64,000 bases of DNA. Source: Carallia brachiata. Lineage: Eukaryota > Streptophyta > Magnoliopsida > Malpighiales > Rhizophoraceae. Location of the stretch: contig JADCRB010000155.1 in NCBI GenBank assembly GCA_021464245.1, positions 112,231-176,230 of the forward strand, written 5' to 3'. The stretch's first letter is position 1; every line of letters starts with the position of its first letter. Shown here in pieces: positions 48,419-58,338 of this stretch. The notes under the pieces were generated by a model. The model saw only the letters and a list, made by a program, of their open reading frames with translations, searched no databases and was not told the origin of the DNA. The position numbers and the translations under genes were made by a program.

Positions 48419-49110
48419 AATGCCCCCACTTCAAGGGTCGGTAAGAAAGATTTTTACAGAGATGATTCGAACCGAGTCTTGAAGTCCAGTTTGAAATTTG
48501 GAAAGTCCTGATGAATATTGAATCTTGGAGTCTTCTATCTTTGACCATGCCTGCTGTTGTTGGATCGCAATAGGAATCTGATACGATCTTGAAAAAATTA
48601 GCAACCCAGCCAATATAGAAATTGAATCCTTGGCTCCAGGTGCATTCGAACTTCCATAGCCCGCAAAGGATTTTTTTATATCTCTTAAAGTTCCAGAGCT
48701 CTGGTGAGGATGATCCGGTAGGCAAAGAACTTGAACCTCCCCAAGAGGAAGGCCCAGCACTTTGGAACTTTAGGACTTGCGCACAGAGAGACTGACTGTA
48801 GTGATGATTCCTAAGTCTGCTTCGACGTAAGGAGAGTAGTTGGAACTTCCCCGTACATCGCGGCATCCAAAGGAAGATTAGGATAATTGCAGCGTCTCAT
48901 CCCTCTGTAGTAGATGTGAACTAAGGAGAGTAGTTGGAACTCCATGACACCGATTGCGTTAGGGATCCCTCGAGGAACTACTCCTTCTTTTCTTAGCTGT
49001 GCGCCTCCAACTTCTTGATCGAAGAACTTCCTGAGACAAGTGCAGAGACTAGCCATTTTCTTTTGAGAAAGAAGAGCTGAGGGGTGAAGTATTATAACTC
49101 GGAATGCAAG
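48419..49110 (-). other. Conserved 3' region of Gypsy element A
   Basis: Between the homeobox ORF and the 3' LTR. It matches 6,219-6,940 of Gypsy element B along its full length, although B lost everything from here to gag. Minus-strand frames (48,414-48,866; 48,811-49,158) are not recognised and not consistently open in both copies, so a structured RNA or packaging/3' end signal is as likely as a protein. Confidence 0.6.
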
Positions 49111-49251
49111 ATATATATATACATGCGATAAAGGGTTTTTTTTTTTTTGAAAAGTCAAAAAGAAGGTACGCAGATTCGAGTAGGGCCATCCACATCCCTT
49201 TCCTGCATAAGAGACAAAAGAGGCAGCGGCTGACGCGTGTCACGAAAGTCG

Positions 49252-49323
49252 TTACCGTGTGTTGCAGAAGTCGTTGCCGTGTGCTGCAGAAGTCGTTGCC
49301 GTGTGCTGCAGAAGTCGTTGCAC
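49252..49323 (-). repeat. 22-bp tandem repeat beside the homeobox ORF
   Basis: About three copies of GTGTGCTGCAGAAGTCGTTGCC in direct order, the first slightly diverged. They lie immediately 3' of the homeobox ORF stop codon in the sense of the element. Confidence 0.85.
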
Positions 49324-49341
49324 CTTATCTTGTCGGCCGTC

Positions 49342-50088
49342 CTAGCGGGGCCCGAGGTGCAACTCTAAGTCAAGCTCGACCTCGTCTGGTGGGCCGATGA
49401 TGTTGACGTCGCTTTCCGGCTGGTTGATGCTACCGGAATATTCTGGAAAGAGAGGCAAAGTTTCGCCGGAATAACTCCTTTCTGCTAGAAAAGTTCCTCC
49501 TAGACTTAAGTATCTAGGAGGGATGAACCCTTGGCTGACTCCGTAAGACCACCAGGACCAGCATGCATTCTCCCATGGGCTACGACTTTGATGAACACAC
49601 CGTGGAGAGACCATTGCAGTGGAAGAACTCGGACCTGCTTCATTTGAGGGCGAAGCTGTACCGGTGGGATTTACTATCGGAACGACAGACTGTTCTTTGG
49701 AAGAAGCAGTTCTCAGTGCTGGTTTCTTTCTACTTCTCTGATTCTGGAACCAATAAAACACATTTTTTTCCTTCGATTGCCCCGAGCGGGCGCAATCGTG
49801 AGACAATTGGTGAATTTGAGATGCACTAGGAATAATACCTCCATTGTTGTGGAAGACTTCCTCCAAAATTTCCAGTTGTGCCATGGTCGGTTGCCACCTT
49901 GCGCGGGGTGATCTTTCTTCGCCCCTTGTCTTGAGGTTCTGCAACTGGTTCCATCTTTCTTGTGGAAGAGGAGCAAAGGTCTTGGTATGTGGTGAAGATC
50001 GGTTGAGACTGATGCTGAGTTTCAGACTCAAATCCTCCGTCGCTTTTATATTTTTGGGCCGTTCACAGTTTATACTCATGCGGGCCAA
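49342..50088 (-). CDS. WUSCHEL-related (WOX-type) homeodomain protein carried by a retrotransposon
   Basis: An uninterrupted 248-codon ORF in the sense of the Gypsy element, 390 bp after the integrase stop. Residues about 61-124 form an enlarged homeodomain of WOX type: RARWQPTMAQLEILEEVF (helix 1), GGIIPSASQIHQLS (helix 2 region), KEKNVFYWFQNQRSRKK (recognition helix with the WFQN core). Ser/Pro-rich residues 128-165 follow. The C-terminus DEVELDLELHLGPR contains an LxLxL EAR-type repression motif. WOX proteins are plant-specific nuclear regulators of stem cells and embryo patterning; this one would bind TAAT-like DNA and recruit co-repressors if made. No intron is visible. Start uncertain: residues 1-60 have no family similarity, and a TATAAAAG motif lies within them (50,043-50,050, minus strand). 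The next in-frame Met is residue 69, inside the homeodomain. Confidence 0.85.
   Translation of the reverse strand: MARMSINCERPKNIKATEDLSLKLSISLNRSSPHTKTFAPLPQERWNQLQNLKTRGEERSPRARWQPTMAQLEILEEVFHNNGGIIPSASQIHQLSHDCARSGQSKEKNVFYWFQNQRSRKKPALRTASSKEQSVVPIVNPTGTASPSNEAGPSSSTAMVSPRCVHQSRSPWENACWSWWSYGVSQGFIPPRYLSLGGTFLAERSYSGETLPLFPEYSGSINQPESDVNIIGPPDEVELDLELHLGPR
50043..50050 (-). promoter_or_regulatory. TATA box-like motif upstream of the homeodomain coding region
   Basis: On the minus strand TATAAAAG, preceded by A-rich and followed by GC-rich sequence. It lies 37 bp after the annotated Met codon and about 140 bp before the homeodomain codons. It could be the relict promoter of the captured gene; alone the motif is weak evidence. 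Confidence 0.35.
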
Positions 50089-50149
50089 GAGTTGGATTGG
50101 ATTTTGAACTTAGGTTCTGGACTGTGTTTGGGACTTGGAATTTTTGGGT

Positions 50150-50260
50150 TTTGGGCTTTGGATTGGATTTGGGTCGAGTGTTTGGGCTTCTAGACTTGGG
50201 TTTGTTTGGATTTGGGTCGAGTGTTTGGGCTTCTAGACTTGGATTTTTGGATTTGGTTTT
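50150..50260 (-). repeat. Direct repeat between integrase and homeobox ORF
   Basis: A segment of about 45 bp (GGATTTGGGTCGAGTGTTTGGGCTTCTAGACTTGG, shown here in two parts on the plus strand) occurs twice in a row, surrounded by many TTGGG/TTTGGGC words. A T-rich tract (50,358-50,445) follows toward the integrase. Confidence 0.75.
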
Positions 50261-50477
50261 CAGGCTTTTGAGTTGGACTCTGAATTGGGCTCAAGTGTTT
50301 GGGCTTGGATTTTCGGGTTTGGGTCTTCGCTTGGACTTTCAGATCGAGACTTTCGAACTTTTTTTTTTTACTTTTTTTTTTGATTTTTTTGATTTTTTTT
50401 TGATTTTTTTTTTATTTTTTTCTTTTTTGATTTTTTTTTTTTTTAAACATATTTACACATAATACTGTTTCAGAAAT

Positions 50478-52313
50478 TTACCGTTGATCGGGCCGATTCG
50501 GACGCCTTCTAGGTCTGACAGCATGTAAGCATTGTGAGTATAGGCCTCCTGCACTAGGTATGGCCCCGTCCCATTTGGAAGTAAGTTTGTCACTAGGCCG
50601 ATGCTTCATGTTGATGGGCCGTCGTACAGCAAGAACAAGATCTCCAATTTGAAAAAATCGAAGGCGGACCCTGCGGTTGAATGTGTTGGTGAGCCGGGCT
50701 TGGTAGCACTCAAGTTGCTGTTGTGCTTCGAGCCTCCTTTCATCGAGGGCTTCTAACTCATCCAGACGTAGGCGAGCATTCTCCTCCTGTGTGAGTCCTT
50801 CCAGAACAGCCATGCGTAGGGATGGAATCTGTGTTTCCAACGGCAGTATTGCTTCGACACCGTAGACAAGTGAGTATGGCGTCGCCTGTGTTGGAGTCTG
50901 GTAAGTTGTACGATACGCCCATAATGCCTCCAGAATTCTGTCATGCCAATCTCTTTTGGATTTAGAGACTACCTTCCGCAATAGGTTGCATGAGGCCTTG
51001 TTGAATGCTTCGGCCAAGTCATTTGCTGGGGCATTGTACATGGATGACTTGTACTGCTTGAACTTGAACTTCTCGCAGAGCTTGTCGATCAAGCTGTTGT
51101 AGAATTGCTTGCCATTATCAGTGATGATGAATCGAGGGACTCCATAGCGATAGATCAGCTGAGTCCGGATAAAATTGGCAACATGCTCTTTCTTTACCTC
51201 TCTAAGTGGAATGGCTTCAGCCCATTTTGAGAAGTAGTCGGTTGCTGCGAGGATGTACAGGTGACCTAGGGATGACTTTGGCAAGGGCCCCACTAAGTCG
51301 AGACCCCAAGCTTCAAAGGGCCAGGATGAGACAGTTGGATGCAGTGGCTCCGGTGGTTGATGTATGTAATTGGCATGAAATTGACAAGCTTGACAGGTTT
51401 TAGCAAACTCAATTGAATCACGTACCATAGTTGGCCAGTAGTATCCCATCCTTCTGAGTTGGAAGTGCAACTTAGGCCCCGATTGATGTCCGCCACAAAC
51501 ACCAGAATGTGCCTCAGCGAGAGCCTGTTTTGCCTCTTCATTGGCTAGGCAGCGAAGTAGAACTCCATCAAAAGACCTTCGATACAGAGCATCCTTGAGG
51601 TATATGAAGCGGGGAGCTCGTCGTTGAATTTCTGTCTTATGACGACGATCTTCGGGCAGCTTCCCGTGCTGTAGATAGTCAATGATTGGTTGGCGCCAAT
51701 CTTCGTCCTCCGCGAGATGTATAGATACAGCGTTGGCTGCTGTAGTTTCTTCATCATCCTTCTGCGGCACTATCCATTTCTGGCATACGGCAACAACTGT
51801 AGCCTGGATTTCTGACTTTGCAAGAGAGGTGGCCAGGTTAGCCAATGCGTCTGCCTGAGTATTTTCTCGTCGAGGCACATGCTCCAAGGTGATGCTTTCA
51901 AATTCATCCATTAGCTGTCGAGCACGTTGATGGTAAGGTGCAAGGTCCTCTTTCTTCACGTCATACAACCCTGTAAGTTGGTTGATGACGAGTTGGGAAT
52001 CTCCATGGACTTCTATAGTTGGAATCTTCATATCGACAGCCATTCGGAGACCAATGATCAAAGCCTGGTATTCAGCAACATTATTTGAACATAACTCACT
52101 AAGAATGATAGCATATGGTAGTATTTGTCGTTGAGGAGTGACAAACACTATGCCAGCACCAGCACCATCACGTCTTGCTGCACCATCAAAGAACATCGTC
52201 CATGGTGGTAGTGTCTCAATGTAAAAGACCTCTTCATCTGTAAGATCATCTGTGAACTCCCAATCTGAAGAACCATCCATGAAGGGACAATGCTTCGTGA
52301 CCGGTTGTTGCAT
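50478..52313 (-). CDS. Archaeal-type RNase H and integrase of Gypsy element A
   Basis: 611 codons open. Residues about 38-165: RNase H with the catalytic set Asp (MFFDGAARRDG), Glu (VAEYQALIIGL), Asp (VHGDSQLVINQL) and Asp (TQADALANL); it degrades RNA in RNA:DNA hybrids. Residues about 265-310: HHCC zinc domain (HSGVCGGHQS ... CQACQ). Integrase core: Asp in LDLVGPLP, Asp in IITDNGKQF, Glu in DLAEAFNK, then the GVPRF and WAYRTTYQTPT motifs. A basic tail of about 20 residues ends the frame and looks slightly altered. The first ~35 residues are the remnant junction with RT, in a different frame from the RT fragment. All catalytic residues are present. Confidence 0.9.
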   Translation of the reverse strand: MQQPVTKHCPFMDGSSDWEFTDDLTDEEVFYIETLPPWTMFFDGAARRDGAGAGIVFVTPQRQILPYAIILSELCSNNVAEYQALIIGLRMAVDMKIPTIEVHGDSQLVINQLTGLYDVKKEDLAPYHQRARQLMDEFESITLEHVPRRENTQADALANLATSLAKSEIQATVVAVCQKWIVPQKDDEETTAANAVSIHLAEDEDWRQPIIDYLQHGKLPEDRRHKTEIQRRAPRFIYLKDALYRRSFDGVLLRCLANEEAKQALAEAHSGVCGGHQSGPKLHFQLRRMGYYWPTMVRDSIEFAKTCQACQFHANYIHQPPEPLHPTVSSWPFEAWGLDLVGPLPKSSLGHLYILAATDYFSKWAEAIPLREVKKEHVANFIRTQLIYRYGVPRFIITDNGKQFYNSLIDKLCEKFKFKQYKSSMYNAPANDLAEAFNKASCNLLRKVVSKSKRDWHDRILEALWAYRTTYQTPTQATPYSLVYGVEAILPLETQIPSLRMAVLEGLTQEENARLRLDELEALDERRLEAQQQLECYQARLTNTFNRRVRLRFFQIGDLVLAVRRPINMKHRPSDKLTSKWDGAIPSAGGLYSQCLHAVRPRRRPNRPDQR

Positions 52314-52932
52314 CGACTGTGATCTCCATTATGGGCAACGGAAAGTCATCTTTCGGACATGCCCTGTTAAGGTCTCGAAAATCAACACATACCCTCAACT
52401 GTCCATTCTTCTTTCTTACCGGGACAATGTTGGCAATCCACGTTGGGTAGGTGACCTCTCGGATGAAGCCAGCATTGATCAGCTTGTTCACCTCCTCCTC
52501 GATTTGTGGAATGAGTTCCGGGCGGAACCGTCGTTGTGGCTGCTTGACAGAACGAACACCCTTCTTTACTGCTAGACGATGCACCGCAATTTTTGGGTCA
52601 AGTCCAGGCATTTCTTTGTAACTCCATGCGAACACGTCCCTGTATTGACTTAATACCTGAACATATTCTTGCTCTTCTTCTGCAGTAAGTAAAGCACTTA
52701 CAAATGTAGGTCGAGGATCTTCCGGAGAGCCAAGATTGACCTCCTTGAGTTCATCAACAGTTGCTTGGCCACCATCTTCAAGTTCCGGGGGAGCCTCCTT
52801 CACTTCACCATCTGATGAGTCAGACTCAGCCTCCTCGCTAATTGTGACATGAAATGCAGAACCTCTGACTTCACCTTCTTTGTTTGACGGGATAAGCCTG
52901 TCTTGTTGGTGTGGTGGTGATGGCACGTGCAT
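52314..52932 (-). pseudogene. RT N-terminal fragment of Gypsy element A
   Basis: Fingers region only: LINAGFIREVTYPTWIANIV, KKNGQLRVCVDFRDLNRACP, DFPLPIMEITVDATTGHE. After GHEALS a one-base insertion shifts the frame, and the sequence then passes straight into the spacer before RNase H. The palm with the YxDD catalytic box, the thumb and the first RNase H are deleted. The product could not polymerise DNA. Confidence 0.88.
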
Positions 52933-53935
52933 CAGCTGCTCGGCTTCGGCTCTTTAGCGTGATCCGCACAGGTGACTTCTCCTGATAGCCTAAGCCAGGT
53001 CGGGACTGTGATGTTTGAGAAGTAGCGCCATGTGTGGACGGCAGCGTACCCATTGTGCTCGGGTTTGAGAAGTCATAGCCCGCCTTTGCCAAAAGCTTGT
53101 ATGCATTAGGATCAAATCCTTCATGTGTTCTTCTTTCTGGAAGTGAGCCGCCTTCGACTGCCCCCGTGTGTGGTTTGACGAAGCCTTTTAATGGTTTTGA
53201 AGACAAAACCGGCTCAATCTTTGGTATCGGCAGAGTGTAAGTCTCCTTCAGGTTGTGCAGCTCCTTTGTTTTGGGTTGGCTATGACCTTGCTCCTGTTTA
53301 AGATCAATACAATAAGAGAAAGGGGGTTGACCTTCTGAGCGTCGTGACTTCGGCACATAGCGTAGGACTGGAGTGGAGCTTGAAGATGCAACATCCTTCG
53401 GACGGAGTTCAGCAGGCTGTGGCAGCTTTTCATTTGTTGGAGCCTGGGGTTGGCATTGGCAGGTTCTTCGACAGCTTTTCCCTTTTTGTGGATGCCCCCA
53501 GTCCAAGTAGCTTTTGATGGAATGATCTCCGGATTGTCTGTGTCAGTGTAGAAGACTGCATCCGCCAAATGTGATTCAGCATCATCGAACGGCTTTAAGT
53601 CAGCATTGACCTTTTGAACGCCACCATTGTAGTACTTGAAGCACTGATGCAGGCTTGAGAGCACAACTCCATTTCCATGAATCCACGGTCGTCCTAGCAA
53701 CATCTTATATGTGGTACGTGCATCAATCACGTGAAATAGAGTGCTAGAAGTGAGATTACCGATAGTTAGCTCCAAGCGAATCATCCCAATTGCTTTCTGT
53801 CCTCCTTGATTAAAGCCATGAATCATCAAGCGGCTGTCTGATAATTCATCAATGCCGATGCCGAGCTCCTTTATGGTGGATTTTGGGATAATATTGACTG
53901 CTGAGCCATCGTCGATCAGAATACGTCGACCTTCT
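52871..53935 (-). pseudogene. Aspartic protease and linker of Gypsy element A
   Basis: The protease core reads RRILIDDGSAVNIIPKST at about 53,870-53,930 (catalytic Asp in DDGSA), followed by LLGRPWIH near 53,690. Frames 53,248-53,829 and 52,871-53,506 overlap, so at least one frameshift separates protease from the linker to RT. Processes Gag-Pol in intact relatives. Confidence 0.8.
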
Positions 53936-55947
53936 GTTCTTTCACATAGCCTGATACATACAGCGGCCGATTGTGGGGTTTGGACCCCAGCAGGAGATCC
54001 TCATCTGAAAATGAGATAGCAGAGTAACATCCGACGTGATTTTGGTCCGCCTGTTGCTCCGCTGAGTTAGACTCATTTGATGGCTGTGATTCAGCTGAGG
54101 TCTGGAGAGTATTGCTGACTTGATTTTGCCACACTTCTGTTGATTGCAAAGCTATAAACAGCTGAGGGTTAGCGAGAAGGGTTTGGAGAGCTTCATATAC
54201 CTTCTCCGTTGTCGACTTTTTGTTGTCGAGCGGCTCCTCCTTTGGTGTGTCACTCTTCTGATGGTTTTGAAGTGATGGTGGTCTGGTTTGCGAGGTTATG
54301 CCTTCCTGGTCCAGAATGATTTTATTCTGGCTTTGAGCTTCATGATTAGCTCCTTCAGGACGAAACATTTCTCGGTTGGATGACTTACTATCCGGTGATA
54401 TTTGCAGAATCTGGATCGCTGACTCGATCCTTTTCATTCGGCCGCTTGCACTCTGGGAGTTCGATCAGCTTCGCCTCCAAGAGTTGTTCAAGAATGTCGG
54501 GGACGTCTGAGTCGGGGAATGGATACTGCTTCTGCTCCAACTCTCGCAATGTCACCTTCCGCCTTTCCTGTTGTTTTGGCTGAGTTATTTGGGTCGGAGG
54601 ATTTACCTTAGCTTTGGCGCCCACTTTTACTGGTGCGGCTTCAACAGTCATCACTTCTTTCCTTTTCCGGACTGTTGGGTTTCTTAATCTCCCTTCTGCC
54701 CCCTTGCTGGTCCAACTGGATGGGAACCGTGCCTCCGGAAGTCTGGATGCTTATCTCCATATCATGTGCGCGGGTCGCCAGTTCTTCGAAAGTTCGGGGT
54801 TTGACACCCTGCAGGATGTATAACAGCTCCCAATGCATTCCCTGGATGCACATCTACGGCAGAAGTCTCCGTCAGGCGATCTTTGCAGTCCAAGCTGAGG
54901 GCACGCCATCTGTTGATGTATTCGACAACGGGCTCTCCTTTCTTTGTTTGGTGCTGGTAAGCTCCATCATACTTACCGTCCTTCGAGTGCTGAAAAATCT
55001 GTTGAGGAACTCTCGTTGTAGCTGTTCCCAACTGTCGATCGATTCTGGTTCAAGATTTATGAACCAGGTGAAAGCGGTCTCCCTGAGTGAACGAACAAAC
55101 TGCTTCACCAAGAGATCTCCGTAAGTCCCTGCGTTGTTGCAGGTTTCAACGAAGTGGGCGATGTGCTGTTTGGGATCGCCTCGTCCGTCGAATTGTTGAA
55201 ATTTGGGCGGCTGGTAGCCCAAGGGCATGTTGAGACTTTCGATCCGTCTGGTGTACGGTTTGACGTACATCTGTGATCCTTGGAAGGATGTAGCTTGTTG
55301 CAGTCGGATCGTATTGGCTATCATTTCCTGCAATTGTTGAACAGATAGCGAAGCTACAGAATTTGAGGGTGGCAGCTGTGTAGAACTACCTGGTCGCTTT
55401 TCTGCAGGGAAGACGTCGGCTGGTGTGGCTTCTGGAGTGAAACCGGGTGGATATGGTTGCTCCTCGCGGATTTCGGGATCAACTTGGATCGGGGCTTTTC
55501 CTTTGAGAGCTGCGATCTGTTGATCTTTTTCCTCCACGACTCTGATCAGCTGCAAAATTTTGTTCTCCAATTCTGAAATCTTTCCTCTGTGCTGGTTGTG
55601 TTGGTCATCATGACGGCAACAGATGAGGCTCCGGGAAAGACTGGGGGAGAAAACTCTTCTGATTCTTCTGTGTGAGTCGGATTTTGTTGAGCAGGCTTCG
55701 TCGTGTTGCCCCCGACTTCGATCGGGGTGGGTGATCGACTCCTCCATGCGGCAAGAGAGTCAGGGGAGAGATCCTGTTGTGCAAGCTGTGGACTCTCCAT
55801 TTCGACATTTTGTCGGGTTTGGACGGCAAGAAATTGTGTCCGTCCCCGGGTTTCTGGACCTGCGTACCCAGGTAGGGTAGTTGATGCAGGCAATGGAGCC
55901 GTTGCCTTCTTTTTTGTGGCAGCAGTTGTACTCCTTTTCGGTGCCAT
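53916..55947 (-). pseudogene. gag of Gypsy element A, frameshifted
   Basis: Starts MAPKRSTTAATKK at 55,947. A coiled coil (ELENKILQLIRVVEEKDQQI) and the Retrotrans_gag domain ([33 protein letters not shown]) follow, then [21 protein letters not shown] and a Gln/Ser-rich C-terminal part. Frame changes near 55,590, 54,935, 54,850, 54,650 and 54,430 divide it. It is far closer in sequence to gag of element B at 7.0-8.1 kb than random Gypsy gags would be, confirming one family. Confidence 0.88.
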
Positions 55948-55964
55948 TTGATGTGCTGAACACC

Positions 55965-56085
55965 TGTAAAATTTTTTTTTTTTTTTTACTTTTTTTTTTA
56001 CTTTTTACTTTTACTTTTTTTTTACTTTTTTACTTTTTTTTTACTTTTTACTTTTACTTTTTTTTTACTTTTTTTTTTTACTTTT
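55965..56085 (-). repeat. T-rich TTTTTAC tandem repeat in the leader
   Basis: About 120 bp of imperfect (T)nAC units between gag and the primer-binding region. In element A only; element B has a short T run here. Confidence 0.9.
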
Positions 56086-56136
56086 AAGGAACAAGAGATG
56101 GGAGGTGAAAATGTCCCACCGAGCGTGCCAAAAATT

Positions 56137-56828
56137 TGTAAAGCGTAAATTTCGAGTCTAAAACAATTAAACTCGAAAATACAAAAATAAATTACAATAA
56201 AAATTGTAAAAGTAAAAGAAAATTACGTGGGGTCGATCTCCGTAGATCCTCCGATTAGTGTTCCTTTTTTGACTCCGTCAAGGGCTGCACGAGCTTGATC
56301 TTGACAGAAAAATTTCCACCGCTTTTTCTTGAACTGGATAGACTGAAACTGTGTCTGATTTGGAGTTTTGACTACGTTTAGGAACCGTAGAGATCGATCT
56401 GAGCCGATCTGACTTAATTTCACCGAGAGTCGAATGGACTTGTTCTCGGATGAGCTGTCTGGATTTTGCTGAGAGTCGTATGAGATTTAATCCCAGCCGG
56501 ATTTGTAATATTTCGATTTTTTTTTTTTACTATCTCTCTTTTTTTTTCTTTTTCTTTTTTTTTCTTTTTTCTTCCGCTTGCTTTTTCTCTTTTTTTTTTT
56601 TTTCGCTTCGCTGCCTCTTCTGCGCTTTTCTTTTTCTTCTCTGCTTCTGCTGGCTCCCCTCTGCATTTCATTTAATTGGGGAGGCCATTTATAGGCCTCC
56701 CCCATGCCTGCCTGCCACCAACCAAATGGTTGGTGGCATTAATTAGGTTGGCAACTGCCAACCTTCAAGGTTGGCGGCTGCCAACCATATAATATATATA
56801 TGGTTTTTTTTTATAAAATTCGTTTACA
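56137..56828 (-). repeat. Right LTR (5' LTR) of Gypsy element A
   Basis: 692 bp, same length as its partner, with about 11 substitutions and a few 1-bp indels in the first ~400 bp. The probable primer-binding site (TGGCACGCTCGGTGGGAC on the minus strand) lies at 56,111-56,128, the same as in element B. Confidence 0.93.
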
Positions 56829-56973
56829 CAAACCAAACACACATCTAGAACGCTTGTCTCACTATCTAAGTTTTGCCTCCCAAAACCCTCTTTGGTTAGA
56901 GGTCACGTCCCAACTTGAAGCACATAGACACATCGATCACTGGAGAGCTCAAAATCCACTACCACTGTTGCCA
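56829..56973. repeat. 145-bp direct duplication, right copy
   Basis: Partner of 47,579-47,723. It begins at the first base after the right LTR of Gypsy element A, with CAAAC, and continues into sequence (56,974-57,020) absent from the left side. Confidence 0.9.
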
Positions 56974-57020
56974 CTGCAGCCACCATCATGTGATTTGGCC
57001 ACCGTGATCGGGTAAAATCC

Positions 57021-58338
57021 TGCAAGCATACATGACCAATCGTAGTAATAAAATTCTGGTGAATACTCTAGGTGTCAAACCCAAAGGAACAGGAATTAAT
57101 TATAATTTATGTTATTTAAACTGAAGGCTTTATATTTGAGAAAATTAATAAAAAGCAGAACTATTAAACTAAAAATTAAGCAATTTAATTAATGAAAAAT
57201 CAGAGGTAATTTAATTAAAACTAAACACAAAATAGAAGGTACCATGGTTATGAGTTTTTACCTAGAATGAGCTGAATTACATAAATTTTGTAGATTAATG
57301 ATTTGAATATCAATTCTTCTTCTTTAGTTAATGTTTTTTTATTAAGTAACTCTAACCGTATTCAATTTATTTGTTATCTTCTCTCGAACTCACACAAAAT
57401 AGATTAAACTCATTAAGAACAAAGAATTTCTAGTGACATCATAGAAACTTATCTCATGTCTGACTCAAAGTTCATATGTTTATCTATTTAGTGCACGATC
57501 GTGTCTCATCTGTCAATCTCAACACAAATTTTATAATTACTTTTATGATGGCCAGACGCAAGAGAATAATCAAATCAATTTTTTGACATATAATTGCAAT
57601 AAAATCAAAAAAACATCTAAATATTCACAAAAATCAAACAACTCAACCCTAAACTAGATTACATCCGTTTCGCCTTAGTTGAGGGTTTAGCCACTCATAC
57701 TAAAAACCAATGATTAACTAGTATTAAATATCATAAAGTTCAAAAGAAAAAAAAAGGAGAAGAAAAGGAAATGAAAAACTCGTGTCCAACGTCTTCGTGT
57801 TCCTTCTTTATATTCTTCTCCTCTTCGCTCTCTACAATATCTCTCTTTTGCATATAAAAGAATAGCCTCCAAAAGCCACTACAATATTCTGTAACTTGAA
57901 TATTTATATTCTTTATGAATACTTAAGGAGTAAGCCCTAAAATATCCAAATTTAAGGCGGAAAAGGATTGTAAATTTTTGGACAATTTTGACCCTATATT
58001 TTCATACACAAGTTTCTATCCTTACCAGGTCGAGTCTGAATTTAGTCAAAACAGCAAAGTTGTAACTTTATCTCTTAACTTCAATCCGGTTTAAGAATTA
58101 TCCAATTCTAACTTATGTGAAGGAAGTTATGGCTAAAAGATCGAATAGTGCGTAAAGTTGAAAAATCTGTCTGAGTAGTATCAAATCTGCCCCAATTACT
58201 TCTATTTGTATCTATTTGACCTATAAAATATAAAATAACAAATAGAAGTAAAATCCATCGATAAATATATTTACATAAATAAATATGAAATTAAATACCA
58301 AATTACACGTAACGTTTATGCAAATATTAGACTTATCA
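57021..58338 (-). mobile_element. LTR of a different Gypsy family (solo or partial)
   Basis: Read on the minus strand it starts TGATAAGTCTAATATTTGCATAAA and ends near GTATGCTTGCA, a pattern typical of many plant Gypsy LTRs. About 1.3 kb, non-coding. No 5-bp duplication is evident, so the exact ends may be off. It interrupts the leader/gag region of the Copia remnant. Confidence 0.55.

Larger units (their letters stand above)
47727..56828 (-). mobile_element. Gypsy element A (Tat lineage), carrying a WOX homeobox ORF
   Basis: Two 692-bp LTRs (TGTAA...GTTTACA) are flanked by CAAAC at 47,722-47,726 and 56,829-56,833. Transcribed right to left: 5' LTR, leader, gag, protease, truncated RT, archaeal-type RNase H, integrase, homeobox ORF, 3' region, polypurine tract (GTGGGGGCATT, next to 48,419), 3' LTR. 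The second RNase H upstream of integrase and the extra ORF after it are hallmarks of the Tat lineage. LTR divergence in the part I aligned is about 3%, so insertion is recent. RT lacks its catalytic core and gag is frameshifted, so movement would need proteins from a helper. It inserted in a Copia remnant. Confidence 0.93.

Noticed and set aside
55546..55963. Plus-strand ORFs opposite gag of Gypsy A
   Set aside because: Mirror frames of a real gag domain; no similarity of their own.
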